NCBI RefSeq assembly: GCF_015751785.1
Contig: NZ_JADOTY010000001.1
Location: forward strand, 2,666,001 to 2,730,000
Origin: Micromonospora vinacea
GTDB lineage: Bacteria > Actinomycetota > Actinomycetes > Mycobacteriales > Micromonosporaceae
Direction: 5' to 3'
Length of the DNA stretch: 64,000 nucleotides
The position numbers and the translations under genes are program-made. Under the pieces are notes generated by a model. It was not told the origin of the DNA. It ran no database searches and saw nothing but the letters and a program-made list of their open reading frames with translations. Shown one piece after another: positions 1 through 8,322 of the stretch (within the stretch, counting starts at the first letter, position 1; each line of letters opens with the position of its first letter).

Positions 1-715
1 CGGCCCGGCCGCCGACACCCGCCACGTCGGCGTCGGCGTCGACGAGTGCGAGCACCTCGGCCAGGGTGCCGAGGGTCGGGCCGCGCCAGTCCCGCTCCGC
101 GTTGAACACCAGGTGCGTGGCCAGATCCGGTGCGGCGAGCCGGACGGCTGTCATCCCGGCCTGCTCGGCGCCGGTCAACTCCTGGCTGCCGCCGTCACCG
201 ACGTACAGGCAGTCGCCCGGCGCCAGCCCGAGCCGCTGGCAGGCGGTCAGGTAGAGCGTCGGATCCGGTTTGCACCGGCCGACCTGCACCGAGAAGACCC
301 GTACGTCGAGCAGCGGGGCGATCGCGAGCTGTGGCAGGAAGGCGGGCAGTTCGTGCGTACAGTCGCTGATTAGCCCGGTGCGAAGGCCACGCTGGCGCAG
401 GGCCGCCAGCACCGGCACCGCGTCGGCCCGCAGCCAGGTGTCCGCGCGGACCGCCCGGTGCCGGGACGCCACCGCCGCCCGCACCGCCTGGTCGCTGGGG
501 TGTACGCCGGCCTGGGCGCACACCCAGCGCAGGGTCGCCTCCGCGTTGCCGAGGAGGCCGGTGGCCCGTTCGTAGTAGGTCCGGTCCAGCACCTCGGTCA
601 ACGTGTCGGTGTGGCAGCCGAGCAGCTCGGCGGTGCCGAGGTGCGCGACACCGCGTTGCACCGATCGGGTCAGGGTGCCGAAGAAGTCGAACAGCACCGC
701 CTGGTAGCTGGGCAT
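1..715 (-). CDS. HAD-superfamily hydrolase (3' end beyond window)
   Basis: Seen: the frame reads leftward from an ATG at 715, preceded on the minus strand by GGAGG, and runs off the window, so the C-terminus is missing. Motif I FDFFGTLT lies at residues 9-16 with Asp10 as the expected nucleophile. A Ser in LISDCTHELP, the Lys of RCKPDP and a GDGGSQEL motif follow in HAD order. The residue two after Asp10 is Phe rather than Asp, as in haloacid-dehalogenase-like and some subfamily IA members. Family knowledge: HAD enzymes usually hydrolyse small phosphomonoesters in the cytoplasm. The substrate cannot be read from the sequence. It is divergent from the exporter gene to its right. Confidence 0.85.
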   Translation of the reverse strand, partial: MPSYQAVLFDFFGTLTRSVQRGVAHLGTAELLGCHTDTLTEVLDRTYYERATGLLGNAEATLRWVCAQAGVHPSDQAVRAAVASRHRAVRADTWLRADAVPVLAALRQRGLRTGLISDCTHELPAFLPQLAIAPLLDVRVFSVQVGRCKPDPTLYLTACQRLGLAPGDCLYVGDGGSQELTGAEQAGMTAVRLAAPDLATHLVFNAERDWRGPTLGTLAEVLALVDADADVAGVGGRA

Positions 716-820
716 GGGGGAACGCCTCCGGGCGGTCGGGGTCGCCGGCGCGGAACCGCGTGATCGTAACGGAGTGATGACCGTCCGTGCTGACCGTCAC
801 ACGTGTGAGGATTACGTCCC

Positions 821-1765
821 GTGCCCCCACCTTCACCCCGGCCGACAGTCGATCCGCTGACCACCGGCGCGGTCGGGCTGGCCGTGGTCGCCGTGTCGTC
901 GTCGGCGCCACTGATCGCGTACGCCGCCGCACCCGCGCTGGCCATCGCGCTCTGGCGCAACCTGCTCGCGGTGGCCGTGCTGAGCCCCTTCGCGCTGGTC
1001 CGACGTCGCGAAGAATTCCGCAGGCTGACAGTGGGTGCGGGCCGGCGGGAGGGGCTGTTCTGCGTCCTGTCCGGGGTCGCCCTGGCCGGGCACTTCGCGA
1101 CCTGGGTGCCGAGCGCCCAGCTCACCTCCGTCGCCACTTCGACCGCCCTGGTCGCCACCCAACCGGTCTGGCAGGGGTTGATCGCCCGCGCCCAGGGGCG
1201 TCCGCTGCCCCGGGTGGTGTGGATCGGCATCGCGGTAGCGGTCGGCGGCGCGGCCGTCGCCACCGGGGTGGACGTGGGAGTCTCCGGGCGGGCCGTCCTC
1301 GGTGACGTGCTGGCGTTGGTCGGCGCCCTGTTCGCCGCCGTCTACACCGCCTTCGGGGAACGGGCCCGGACCAGCATCAGCACCACCACCTACACCACCA
1401 TCTGCTACGGCATCTGTTCTTTGATCCTGCTGGCCCTGTGCCTGGTCGGCGGCGTACGACTGAGCGGGTTCGACGGGCGTACCTGGTTGGCCATCCTGGC
1501 CCTGGTGGCCGGCGCCCAACTGCTCGGGCACTCGATGTTCAACTACGCCCTGCGGAAGATCCCGGCGACCACGGTGAGCGTGCTGATCCTGTTGGAGGCG
1601 CCCGGCGCGGCAGTGCTCGGCTGGGCCTGGCTGGGTCAGCTACCCCGCCCGTACGCGCTGCTCGGGATGGCGATGCTGCTGGTCGGGGTGGCGGTGGTGG
1701 TGCTCGGCGGCCGGCGCGGCGAACCCACAGCCATGCCGGCCGACCCGACCCCGCTGGCCGACTGA
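821..1765 (+). CDS. EamA/DMT-family transporter
   Basis: 314 residues, about ten hydrophobic segments and short loops, the usual size and layout of drug/metabolite transporters made of two EamA repeats. Positively charged residues sit after the second segment (LVRRREEFRR) and at the C-terminal tail. The start is a GTG at 821; upstream GTGAGG is only a weak ribosome-binding site. The role would be export of a small metabolite or amino acid across the cytoplasmic membrane, but the substrate is unknown. It is transcribed alone, divergent from the HAD gene. Confidence 0.88.
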   Translation: MPPPSPRPTVDPLTTGAVGLAVVAVSSSAPLIAYAAAPALAIALWRNLLAVAVLSPFALVRRREEFRRLTVGAGRREGLFCVLSGVALAGHFATWVPSAQLTSVATSTALVATQPVWQGLIARAQGRPLPRVVWIGIAVAVGGAAVATGVDVGVSGRAVLGDVLALVGALFAAVYTAFGERARTSISTTTYTTICYGICSLILLALCLVGGVRLSGFDGRTWLAILALVAGAQLLGHSMFNYALRKIPATTVSVLILLEAPGAAVLGWAWLGQLPRPYALLGMAMLLVGVAVVVLGGRRGEPTAMPADPTPLAD

Positions 1766-1796
1766 CCGCCCGGCACGAGTTCACCCGCTCAGCAGG

Positions 1797-2090
1797 CTAG
1801 CTCTCGTACACCTCGATGACCCGGGTCGTCGGGGCGGCCTCGCCGAGGACGGTACGCAGGGCCGCCCGGTCCGGGTCGGCGAGGAACGACTCGTAGCCGG
1901 CCCGCCCGTCGAACCGGATCACGTGCACCTCGGCCTGCCCGTCGGTGCCGCGCAGTCGCCGCTCCAACCGGCCGCCGTGCCGTTCGAGCAGGGTCAGCAC
2001 GGCGTCCTCGTACCGCTGCCCGGCCGCCTCGGCGCCGTCGGCGAACTCGACGATCGCGACGAGTGTCAGCACACCGGCCCGGTCAGTCAT
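1797..2090 (-). CDS. Small dimeric alpha/beta-barrel protein (DUF1330-like)
   Basis: 97 residues. The pattern of a beta strand (VLTLVAIVEF), a helix, RRLRGTDGQAEVHVIRF and a C-terminal RVIEVYES strand resembles DUF1330 or related ferredoxin-like barrels that often pack as dimers. No catalytic residue can be named. Its ATG overlaps the last codons of the upstream short-chain dehydrogenase (ATGACTGA, 2083-2090), so the two are probably translationally coupled in one operon. The family call rests on fold-like pattern only. Confidence 0.7.
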   Translation of the reverse strand: MTDRAGVLTLVAIVEFADGAEAAGQRYEDAVLTLLERHGGRLERRLRGTDGQAEVHVIRFDGRAGYESFLADPDRAALRTVLGEAAPTTRVIEVYES

Positions 2091-2928
2091 CGAGACCGAC
2101 CGCCTTGGCGCTCGCCGCCCACAGCCGGGCGGCGAGCTGCGGATCGGCGGCCTTCCGGAGCGGTCGACGCGGCCGGCGGTCGGCGTAGTAACCGCCGTTG
2201 ATCAGCCGGGAGCGCTCCTGGTTGGCCAGCCACACCAGGGTCTCGGCACCCTTCTCCGGGCTGCGGAACGGCATGAAACGCATGCCGAACGCGACCAGCC
2301 GACTGTCGTTGGCGAACCGGGTACGCACCACTCCGGGGTGGAAGCTGTACGCGGAGGTGTCCGGCCAGCGCCGGGCGCCCTCGGCGGTGAACAGGATGTT
2401 CGCCTGCTTGCTGGTGCCGTACGCCCCCATCGGCCGGTAGTCCCGCAGTGGTTTGTTCAGGTCGTCCGGGTCGAGTGCGCCGAAGCGGTGCGCGCCGGAG
2501 GCGGTCACCACGACCCGGCCCACCCGGTCGGCGAGCAGGTTGGTCAGCAGGAACGGGGCCAGGTGGTTGGCCTGGATCGACATCTCGAAACCGTCGACGG
2601 TGCGCAGTGGTTGCAGCGCGATCGCGCCGGCGTTGTTGGCGAGCACGTCGATCCGGTCGTACGCGGCCCGGAGCTGCTCGGCCAGCCGGCGTACGTCGTC
2701 GAGGACCGCGAAGTCGGCCCGGAACAGCTCCGGACGTTCACCGGAGTTCTCTCGTACCCGAACGGCTGCGGCCTGGAGGCGGGCCGGGTCCCGCCCGACC
2801 AGCACCACCTGGTCGCCACGGCAGGCCAGCTGCACGGCGGCGGCCAGCCCGATACCGGAGCTGGCCCCGGTCACCACCACCAGTCGACGTCCAGTGAGAT
2901 CTTCCACAGGTCCATTCACCCCGGTCAT
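2083..2928 (-). CDS. Short-chain dehydrogenase/reductase
   Basis: 281 residues with the classical SDR motifs: TGASSGIG at about 20-27 (NAD(P)-binding glycine motif), NNAG near residue 97, a Ser in VVVTASG, and the catalytic YGTSK. The sequence continues into RRPRRPLRKAAD and a C-terminal helix, as in the retinol-dehydrogenase-like branch. It should oxidise or reduce a carbonyl/alcohol pair in the cytosol; the substrate is unknown. ATG at 2928. It is divergent from the malyl-CoA lyase gene 107 bases away and coupled to the downstream 97-residue protein. Confidence 0.9.
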   Translation of the reverse strand: MTGVNGPVEDLTGRRLVVVTGASSGIGLAAAVQLACRGDQVVLVGRDPARLQAAAVRVRENSGERPELFRADFAVLDDVRRLAEQLRAAYDRIDVLANNAGAIALQPLRTVDGFEMSIQANHLAPFLLTNLLADRVGRVVVTASGAHRFGALDPDDLNKPLRDYRPMGAYGTSKQANILFTAEGARRWPDTSAYSFHPGVVRTRFANDSRLVAFGMRFMPFRSPEKGAETLVWLANQERSRLINGGYYADRRPRRPLRKAADPQLAARLWAASAKAVGLDD

Positions 2929-3035
2929 GGCGCGAGGTTACCGTGGCGTCACAACGCCCTTTGGGATCGTTAAGGTCCCGGATCTGTCGTCAGGTGGCGT
3001 CGGCATGCCCGCCGGACGCTGGAAGGAGCGCATCC

Positions 3036-3992
3036 ATGGCCGCAGTCGGTCGCCCCCGCAGGTCCTGCCTCGCCGTGCCGGGTTCCAGCGTGAAGATGCT
3101 CGGCAAGGCCCAGGGGCTCCCGGCCGACCAGGTCTTCCTCGACCTGGAGGACGCCGTCGCCCCACTGGCCAAACCGGACGCGCGCAAGAACATCGTGGCC
3201 GTCCTCAACGAGGGTGACTGGGCCGGCAAGACCCGGGTGGTCCGGGTCAACGACCTGACCACCCCGTGGACCTACCGGGACGTCATCGAGGTCGTCGAGG
3301 GCGCCGGCGCCAACCTGGACTGCATCATGCTGCCGAAGGTGCAGACCGCCGCCCAGGTGCAGTGGCTGGACCTGACGCTCACCCAGATCGAGAAGACGAT
3401 CGGCCTGGAGGTCGGCCGGATCGGCATCGAGGCGCAGATCGAGAACGCCGCCGGTCTGGTCAACGTGGACGCGATCGCCGCCGCCTCACCGCGCGTGGAG
3501 ACCATCATCTTCGGCCCGGCCGACTTCATGGCGTCGATCAACATGAAGTCGATGGTGGTCGGCGGCCTGATCCCGGACTACCCGGGCGACCCGTACCACT
3601 ACATCCTGATGCGGATCCTGATGGCCGCGCGGATGCACGACAAACAGGCCATCGACGGCCCGTTCCTGCAGATCCGCGACGTCGACGCGTTCCGCGAGGT
3701 GGCCAAGCGTTCGGCCGCACTGGGCTTCGACGGCAAGTGGGTGCTGCACCCGGGCCAGATCGACGCCGCCAACGAGGTCTACCAGCCGGCGCAGGACGAC
3801 TACGACCACGCCGAGCTGATCCTCGACGCGTACGAGCACTACACCTCGGAGGCCGGCGGCCGGCTCGGCGCCGTGATGCTCGGCGACGAGATGATCGACG
3901 AAGCGTCCCGCAAGATGGCGCTGGTGGTCGCCGCCAAGGGCCGCGCCGCCGGGATGAGCCGTACCTCGTCGTTCACCCCACCGGAGCAGTGA
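3036..3992 (+). CDS. mcl: Malyl-CoA/beta-methylmalyl-CoA lyase (CitE/HpcH family)
   Basis: 318 residues. The start is the ATG at 3036, with GGAAGGAG eight bases upstream; longer open reading upstream lacks a site. It follows the CitE-like CoA-ester lyase pattern: RSCLAVPGSS, LDLEDAVAP, MLPKVQTA, IEAQIENAAG, GPADFMAS, then DGPF, KWVLHPGQID and ANEVY. The last motifs match malyl-CoA/beta-methylmalyl-CoA lyases rather than citrate lyase beta subunits. Such Mg-dependent enzymes cleave malyl-CoA to acetyl-CoA plus glyoxylate, or beta-methylmalyl-CoA to propionyl-CoA plus glyoxylate. An acyl-CoA dehydrogenase (6391) and a MaoC hydratase (15087) nearby make the ethylmalonyl-CoA pathway a plausible setting. 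Substrate range is inferred. Confidence 0.85.
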   Translation: MAAVGRPRRSCLAVPGSSVKMLGKAQGLPADQVFLDLEDAVAPLAKPDARKNIVAVLNEGDWAGKTRVVRVNDLTTPWTYRDVIEVVEGAGANLDCIMLPKVQTAAQVQWLDLTLTQIEKTIGLEVGRIGIEAQIENAAGLVNVDAIAAASPRVETIIFGPADFMASINMKSMVVGGLIPDYPGDPYHYILMRILMAARMHDKQAIDGPFLQIRDVDAFREVAKRSAALGFDGKWVLHPGQIDAANEVYQPAQDDYDHAELILDAYEHYTSEAGGRLGAVMLGDEMIDEASRKMALVVAAKGRAAGMSRTSSFTPPEQ

Positions 3993-4001
3993 CCGGCCGG
4001 G

Positions 4002-4032
4002 CCGGGACGACAGCCGCCGGCTGTCGGTCCGG
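4002..4032. terminator. Bidirectional hairpin between convergent genes
   Basis: CGACAGCC (4008-4015), loop GCC and GGCTGTCG (4019-4026) form a perfect 8-bp stem, extended by CCGG on both sides. It lies between the end of mcl (3992) and the end of the minus-strand DUF4190 gene (4068). There is no T-run, as is usual in high-GC actinomycetes. Confidence 0.55.
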
Positions 4033-4067
4033 CTCGACGATCGACGGTACGACGGCCCGCCCGCCGG

Positions 4068-4622
4068 TCAGTAACCGCTGCTGCTGTCGTTGCTCGTCGC
4101 GATCGCGTAGATGATCGCGCCAACATAGAAGAGGATCACCAGCACCAGGAACCCGGTGAGGATCCAGCCGACGATGATGGCAGCCTTCGCCATCCCCGCA
4201 CCGCCCTCGCCGCTCTGCCGGATCTGCTTCTGCGCGACGTGCCCGAGGATCGCGCCGACCGGCGCGGTGATGCAGGACGTGACACCGATCAGGGCCAGCA
4301 CGAACGCCGCGATGGCCATCCCGTTGGTCTTCGGCGGCTGCGGGTAGCCGTAGCCGGGGTACTGCGGCGGGTAGCCCTGCGGGGCGTAACCGGGCGGGGC
4401 GTAACCGGGCATCGGCTGGGTGGCTGGCGGCTGCGCGCCGGCGTACGGGTCGACCGGGGCGTACGGGTTCGGGGCGTACGGGTCGGGGGCGTACGGGTCG
4501 ACCGGGCCCGGTTGCGGGGGCACCGGCTGCCCGGCCACCACTGTGGGGTCAGGTGCGGGGCTCGACGGCTGGGCCGACCACGTGGGATCGGTCCAGTTGC
4601 CGGGCGGCGGGGGATTGGTCAT
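4068..4622 (-). CDS. Proline-rich DUF4190 membrane protein
   Basis: 184 residues. The first ~95 are a disordered Pro/Tyr/Gly tail with repeated YAP/DPYAP units. Then come two transmembrane segments, [15 protein letters not shown] and [16 protein letters not shown], separated by [15 protein letters not shown], the signature of DUF4190 proteins. The C-terminus ends in DSSSGY. Family members are small actinobacterial membrane proteins of unknown function; the tail is probably cytoplasmic and could mediate protein contacts. A second protein of the same architecture lies at 5674-6213. ATG start at 4622. Confidence 0.85.
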   Translation of the reverse strand: MTNPPPPGNWTDPTWSAQPSSPAPDPTVVAGQPVPPQPGPVDPYAPDPYAPNPYAPVDPYAGAQPPATQPMPGYAPPGYAPQGYPPQYPGYGYPQPPKTNGMAIAAFVLALIGVTSCITAPVGAILGHVAQKQIRQSGEGGAGMAKAAIIVGWILTGFLVLVILFYVGAIIYAIATSNDSSSGY

Positions 4623-4890
4623 GCGAACTCTCCGTCAGGTCGGGGTGCGGAGACAGGGTAGCCAGCGCCGCCCAAACCCGACGCCCCCGCTTCCGGGTGC
4701 CGCGTTGCCCGGGCCGGTCGTAACGGGCAGGATCCCTGGCATGGCATTCGACGCGCGCGCCGCGGACCGTTCCGGCAGTCGACCCCGACGGGACGTCAGC
4801 CGCCCGGGCGCGGCCCGGCGCGCCCGGACGGCCGCCCCGGCGGGCAGCCCCGGCCCCGACGAGCCGGTCGCGCTCGCCGACCCGGTCACC

Positions 4891-5646
4891 ATGCGCCTCG
4901 ACGGGCGGGTCGCCCTGGTCACCGGGGCGGGCAGCCCGGACGGCATCGGGTACGCCACCGCGCGGCGACTCGCCGACCTGGGCGCTCGGGTGGCCATCGT
5001 CTCCACCACCCGACGCATCCATGAGCGGGCGACCGAGCTGGGGGTGACCGGCTTCGTCGCGGACCTGACCGACGAGTCCGAGGTCGGCGCGCTGGCCGAT
5101 GCGGTCGCCGAGCAGTTGGGCGACGTCGAGGTGCTGGTCAACAACGCCGGCCTGGCCAGTCGGGCCAGCCAGGGGGTGCTGCGGCCGGTAGCGCAGCTGA
5201 CCTACGACGAGTGGCGCGGTGAGATCGACCGCAACCTGTCCACCGCGTTCCTGTGCAGCCGGGCGTTCATCGGCGGGATGGCCGAGCGGGGTTGGGGTCG
5301 GATCGTCAACCTGTCCGCCACCGCCGGCCCGGTCAACGCCCTGCCCACCGAGGCCGCGTACGCCGCGGCGAAGGCCGGGGTCGTCGGGCTGACCCGGGCC
5401 CTGGCCATGGAGATGATCGCCGACGGCGTGACGGTCAACGCGGTGGCGCCCGGCACCATCTACACCGCGGCGTCCACGATGGCCGAGATCAAGCAGGGGC
5501 TGGGCACCCCGGTGGGGCGACCGGGCACGCCGGACGAGGTCGCCGCCGCGATCAGCTTCCTCTGCTCGCCGGCCGCCTCGTACATCACCGGGCAGATGCT
5601 GGTGGTGGACGGCGGCAACAGCGTCCGCGAGGCCCGCTTCCGCTGA
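4891..5646 (+). CDS. FabG-like short-chain dehydrogenase
   Basis: From the ATG at 4891 the protein is 251 residues, a normal SDR length, and begins [14 protein letters not shown] at the Rossmann strand. NNAG, the Ser of NLSATAG, the YAAAK catalytic pair and the C-terminal [12 protein letters not shown] follow; this end is typical of 3-oxoacyl-reductase-like enzymes. An in-frame ATG at 4741 would add 50 Arg/Ala/Pro-rich residues of good codon usage; neither start has a strong ribosome-binding site, so the longer form is possible. The substrate is unknown. It sits between the two DUF4190 genes, which read the other way. Confidence 0.83.
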   Translation: MRLDGRVALVTGAGSPDGIGYATARRLADLGARVAIVSTTRRIHERATELGVTGFVADLTDESEVGALADAVAEQLGDVEVLVNNAGLASRASQGVLRPVAQLTYDEWRGEIDRNLSTAFLCSRAFIGGMAERGWGRIVNLSATAGPVNALPTEAAYAAAKAGVVGLTRALAMEMIADGVTVNAVAPGTIYTAASTMAEIKQGLGTPVGRPGTPDEVAAAISFLCSPAASYITGQMLVVDGGNSVREARFR

Positions 5647-5673
5647 CCGCGCCGGTCCGCACCGGCCCGCTCG

Positions 5674-6213
5674 TCAGTAGCCGCCGCTGTCGCCGTTGTT
5701 GCTGAAGGCCACGAGCGCCAGCCAGCCACAGCAGGCAAGCACGGTGAGCCCGGTGAAGACGTAGCCCAGAATCAGCCCCCAGGTCGCGAGCTGGCCGCCC
5801 TCTTCGCCGCTGGTGCGGATCTGCCGCTTGGCCACGTGGCCGAGGACGGCGCCGGCAGGCGGAAAGACGAAGGCGAACACCAGAGACAGGATCGCCAGCA
5901 CGTTGGTGCCCCGACCGGGCCCGCCCGGCGGTGGGCCGTACTGGCCGTAGGGGCCCTGCGGGGGGTACGGCGGTTGCTGACTCCAGTGCGCCGACTGCTG
6001 CGGCCCCTGGTGGCCGTACGGCGACGGTTCGTCCGCTGGTGGTCCGTACGGTGAGCGTTCCGCCGGCAGCTCGTACGCCGGCTGGTCCGGCTGCGGCGCG
6101 TACGGCGGCTGGCCGGGCGGCGGTGGCGCGTACGGCGACTGGTCCCTGGGTGGCTCGTAGGGTGACGGCGGTGGCTCGTCCTCGGGTGGTCCCGACGGCG
6201 GCGGGTAGCTCAC
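5674..6213 (-). CDS. Proline-rich DUF4190 membrane protein (second copy)
   Basis: 179 residues from a GTG at 6213, preceded by GGAGGAGGAC. It has the same architecture as the 4068-4622 protein: ~105 residues of Pro/Tyr/Gln/Gly-rich tail, then TNVLAILSLVFAFVFPPAGAV, GHVAKRQIRTSGEEGG and a second membrane helix, ending NNGDSGGY. The shared C-terminal pattern indicates a paralogous pair. Function unknown. It is divergent from the acyl-CoA dehydrogenase at 6391 across a 177-base promoter region. Confidence 0.85.
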   Translation of the reverse strand: MSYPPPSGPPEDEPPPSPYEPPRDQSPYAPPPPGQPPYAPQPDQPAYELPAERSPYGPPADEPSPYGHQGPQQSAHWSQQPPYPPQGPYGQYGPPPGGPGRGTNVLAILSLVFAFVFPPAGAVLGHVAKRQIRTSGEEGGQLATWGLILGYVFTGLTVLACCGWLALVAFSNNGDSGGY

Positions 6214-6390
6214 AGCTGTCCTCCTCCTGCCGGTGCCGGAAAAGTCCCTCTTGCCGGACGCTACCCGCAGCGGTGAACCTTTTCACAGCGGTTGTGTGGA
6301 CTGGTCACCTTGGCCTCGTCGACCCGAGGGGCCGATACTGACCCAGCGTTCAGTTACCCATGAGTAGTGCGCGGATCCCCGGAGGCTGAG

Positions 6391-7587
6391 ATGGCCCGAC
6401 TCGCCCAGACGCCCGGCCTGACCGATGTGCAACAGTCGATCCTGGAGACCGTTCGGGACTTCGCCGACAAGGAGATCATCCCGCACGCGCAGCGGCTGGA
6501 GCACGCCGACGAGTACCCCACCGACATCCTCGACGGCATGCGCGAGATGGGGCTCTTCGGTCTCACCATCGACGAGGAGTACGGCGGGCTCGGCGAATCG
6601 CTGCTCACCTACGCGCTGGTGGTGGAGCAGCTCTCCCGAGGCTGGATGTCGATCTCCGGCATCGTCAACACCCACTTCATCGTGGCGTACCTGATCTCCC
6701 AGCATGGCTCCGCCGAGCAGAAGGCCCGCCTGCTGCCGAAGATGGCCACCGGCGAGGTGCGCGGCGCGTTCTCCATGTCCGAGCCCGAGACCGGCTCCGA
6801 CGTCTCCGCGATCAAGTCCCGGGCCGTCCGTGACGGGGACAGCTACGTGCTCAACGGGCAGAAGATGTGGCTCACCAACGGGGCGTACTCCTCGGTGGTG
6901 GCCACCCTGGTCAAGACCGACACCGGCGCGGACTCCGTCTACGGCAACATGAGCACCTTCCTGCTGGAGAAGGAGCCGGGGTTCGGCGAGACCGCCCCCG
7001 GTCTCACCATCCCCGGCAAGATCGAGAAGATGGGTTACAAGGGCGTCGAGACCACCGAAATGGTGCTCGACGGGGTGACCGTCCCCGACTCCGCGATCCT
7101 CGGCGGCGCCGACCAGGTGGGCCGCGGTTTCTACCAGATGATGGACGGCATCGAGGTGGGCCGGGTCAACGTGGCCGCCCGCGCCTGCGGCATCTCCATC
7201 CGCGCCTTCGAGCTGGCGGTGAGCTACGCCCAGCAGCGCAAGACCTTCGGTCAGCCCCTCGCCAAGCACCAGGCGATCGCCTTCAAGCTCGCCGAGATGG
7301 GCACGAAGATCGAGGCCGCGCACGCCCTCATGGTCAACGCCGCCCGACTCAAGGACGCCGGTCAGCGCAACGACGTCGAGGCCGGGATGGCCAAGCTGCT
7401 CGCCTCGGAGTACTGCGCCGAGGTCGTCCAGGAGGCGTTCCGCATCCACGGCGGCTACGGCTACTCCAAGGAGTACGAGATCGAGCGGCTGATGCGGGAG
7501 GCCCCGTTCCTGCTCATCGGCGAGGGCACGTCAGAGATCCAGAAGACCATCATCTCCCGAGGCCTGCTCAAGGAATACAAGCTCTAA
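6391..7587 (+). CDS. Acyl-CoA dehydrogenase (possible methylsuccinyl-CoA dehydrogenase)
   Basis: 398 residues; ATG at 6391 follows GGAGG by five bases, so an in-frame GTG at 6367 is rejected. The FAD-binding signatures are present (AFSMSEPETGSD, KMWLTNG), and the catalytic base is the Glu of IGEGTSEIQ near the C-terminus, as in short-chain and medium-chain acyl-CoA dehydrogenases. The enzyme forms an alpha,beta double bond and passes electrons to ETF. Lying in the same segment as an mcl-like lyase and a MaoC hydratase, it may be methylsuccinyl-CoA dehydrogenase of the ethylmalonyl-CoA route, but a beta-oxidation role cannot be excluded from sequence alone. Confidence 0.9.
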   Translation: MARLAQTPGLTDVQQSILETVRDFADKEIIPHAQRLEHADEYPTDILDGMREMGLFGLTIDEEYGGLGESLLTYALVVEQLSRGWMSISGIVNTHFIVAYLISQHGSAEQKARLLPKMATGEVRGAFSMSEPETGSDVSAIKSRAVRDGDSYVLNGQKMWLTNGAYSSVVATLVKTDTGADSVYGNMSTFLLEKEPGFGETAPGLTIPGKIEKMGYKGVETTEMVLDGVTVPDSAILGGADQVGRGFYQMMDGIEVGRVNVAARACGISIRAFELAVSYAQQRKTFGQPLAKHQAIAFKLAEMGTKIEAAHALMVNAARLKDAGQRNDVEAGMAKLLASEYCAEVVQEAFRIHGGYGYSKEYEIERLMREAPFLLIGEGTSEIQKTIISRGLLKEYKL

Positions 7588-7615
7588 CCCGCCCCACCCC
7601 TGTGCCGCCCGGCTT

Positions 7616-7690
7616 CCGCGATCTTGCACTTTCGGTTGCCCGATTGCCCCTTGTGTCCGATATGCCGGGACAGAAAGTGCAAGATCGCGG
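7616..7690. repeat. Long intergenic palindrome, REP-like (CGATCTTGCAC type)
   Basis: An 18-bp perfect inverted repeat: CCGCGATCTTGCACTTTC (7616-7633) and its complement (7673-7690), around a 39-base spacer. It lies between the convergent acyl-CoA dehydrogenase and CoA-binding protein genes. I recall near-identical GCGATCTTGCACTTTC elements in other Micromonospora intergenic regions, so I call it a dispersed palindromic repeat; it could also terminate transcripts from both sides. Confidence 0.7.
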
Positions 7691-7726
7691 GGAGCGGGCG
7701 TGGGGCGCGGGGTTGGGGTGGGTTGG

Positions 7727-8134
7727 TCAGGTCAGGCGGGTCAGGTTGGCGGCGGCGCGTTCGACGATGAGGCAGCGGTCTTCGACGTAGTCGATGCCGG
7801 CCTCCTCGGCGATCCGTCGCGCCTCGGCCGAGACGATGCCCAGTTGCAGCCACACCGCGGGGGCGCCGATCGCCACCGCGTCCCGGACCACCTGCACGGC
7901 GTCGGCCGCCGGTCGGAACACGTCCACCAGGTCGACGGGGTGGGGAATGTCGGCGAGGGTCGGGTAGGCCCGTTCCCCGAACAGTTCGTCGACCGTCGGG
8001 TTGACCGGGATGATGCGCCAGCCGTACTGCTGCATCTGCAACGGCACGCCGTGCGCGGCCTTGCCGGGGTCGCGGGACGCGCCCACGACGGCGATCACGG
8101 CGGCTTCGGCGAGGATCTGCTGAGCGGTACGCAC
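7727..8134 (-). CDS. CoA-binding domain protein (YccU-like)
   Basis: 135 residues, a single Rossmann-type CoA-binding domain: VIAVVGASRDPGKAAHGVP near the N-terminus, then VDLVDVFRPAADAVQVV and GAPAVWLQLGIVS. These match the stand-alone CoA-binding proteins related to the first domain of succinyl-CoA synthetase alpha. No catalytic His-bearing domain follows, so it probably binds CoA or a nucleotide as a sensor. GTG start at 8134 without an obvious ribosome-binding site. Confidence 0.88.
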   Translation of the reverse strand: MRTAQQILAEAAVIAVVGASRDPGKAAHGVPLQMQQYGWRIIPVNPTVDELFGERAYPTLADIPHPVDLVDVFRPAADAVQVVRDAVAIGAPAVWLQLGIVSAEARRIAEEAGIDYVEDRCLIVERAAANLTRLT

Positions 8135-8273
8135 CCGCCGACTGTAGCGCCGTCCGCCCGCCGCAGGCAGGCGCAGAACCCGCCGACGAGCAGCTGCGGC
8201 TGGGGGCCCGACTGGACGCCCCTAGGTCCTGGCCCCGGTCGGCGGTTCGCGCAGAACCGATCAGGCCGGGCAC

Positions 8274-8320
8274 GTCCTGGATCGCCGACCCCCGGAGCGC
8301 GGGGATCGGCGATCCAGGAC
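8274..8320 (-). terminator. Strong hairpin downstream of the sigma/anti-sigma operon
   Basis: GTCCTGGATCGCCGA (8274-8288) pairs with TCGGCGATCCAGGAC (8306-8320), with flanking C and G runs closing the loop. It begins three bases past the stop of the minus-strand gene ending at 8323, so it is well placed as that operon's terminator. Its arms are long enough that it may also be a dispersed palindrome. Confidence 0.65.
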
Positions 8321-8322
8321 CG

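Noticed and set aside
4741..4890. Longer N-terminus of the FabG-like protein
   Set aside because: Not excluded, but the extra 50 residues are disordered and lack a site; the 4891 start gives the usual SDR length.
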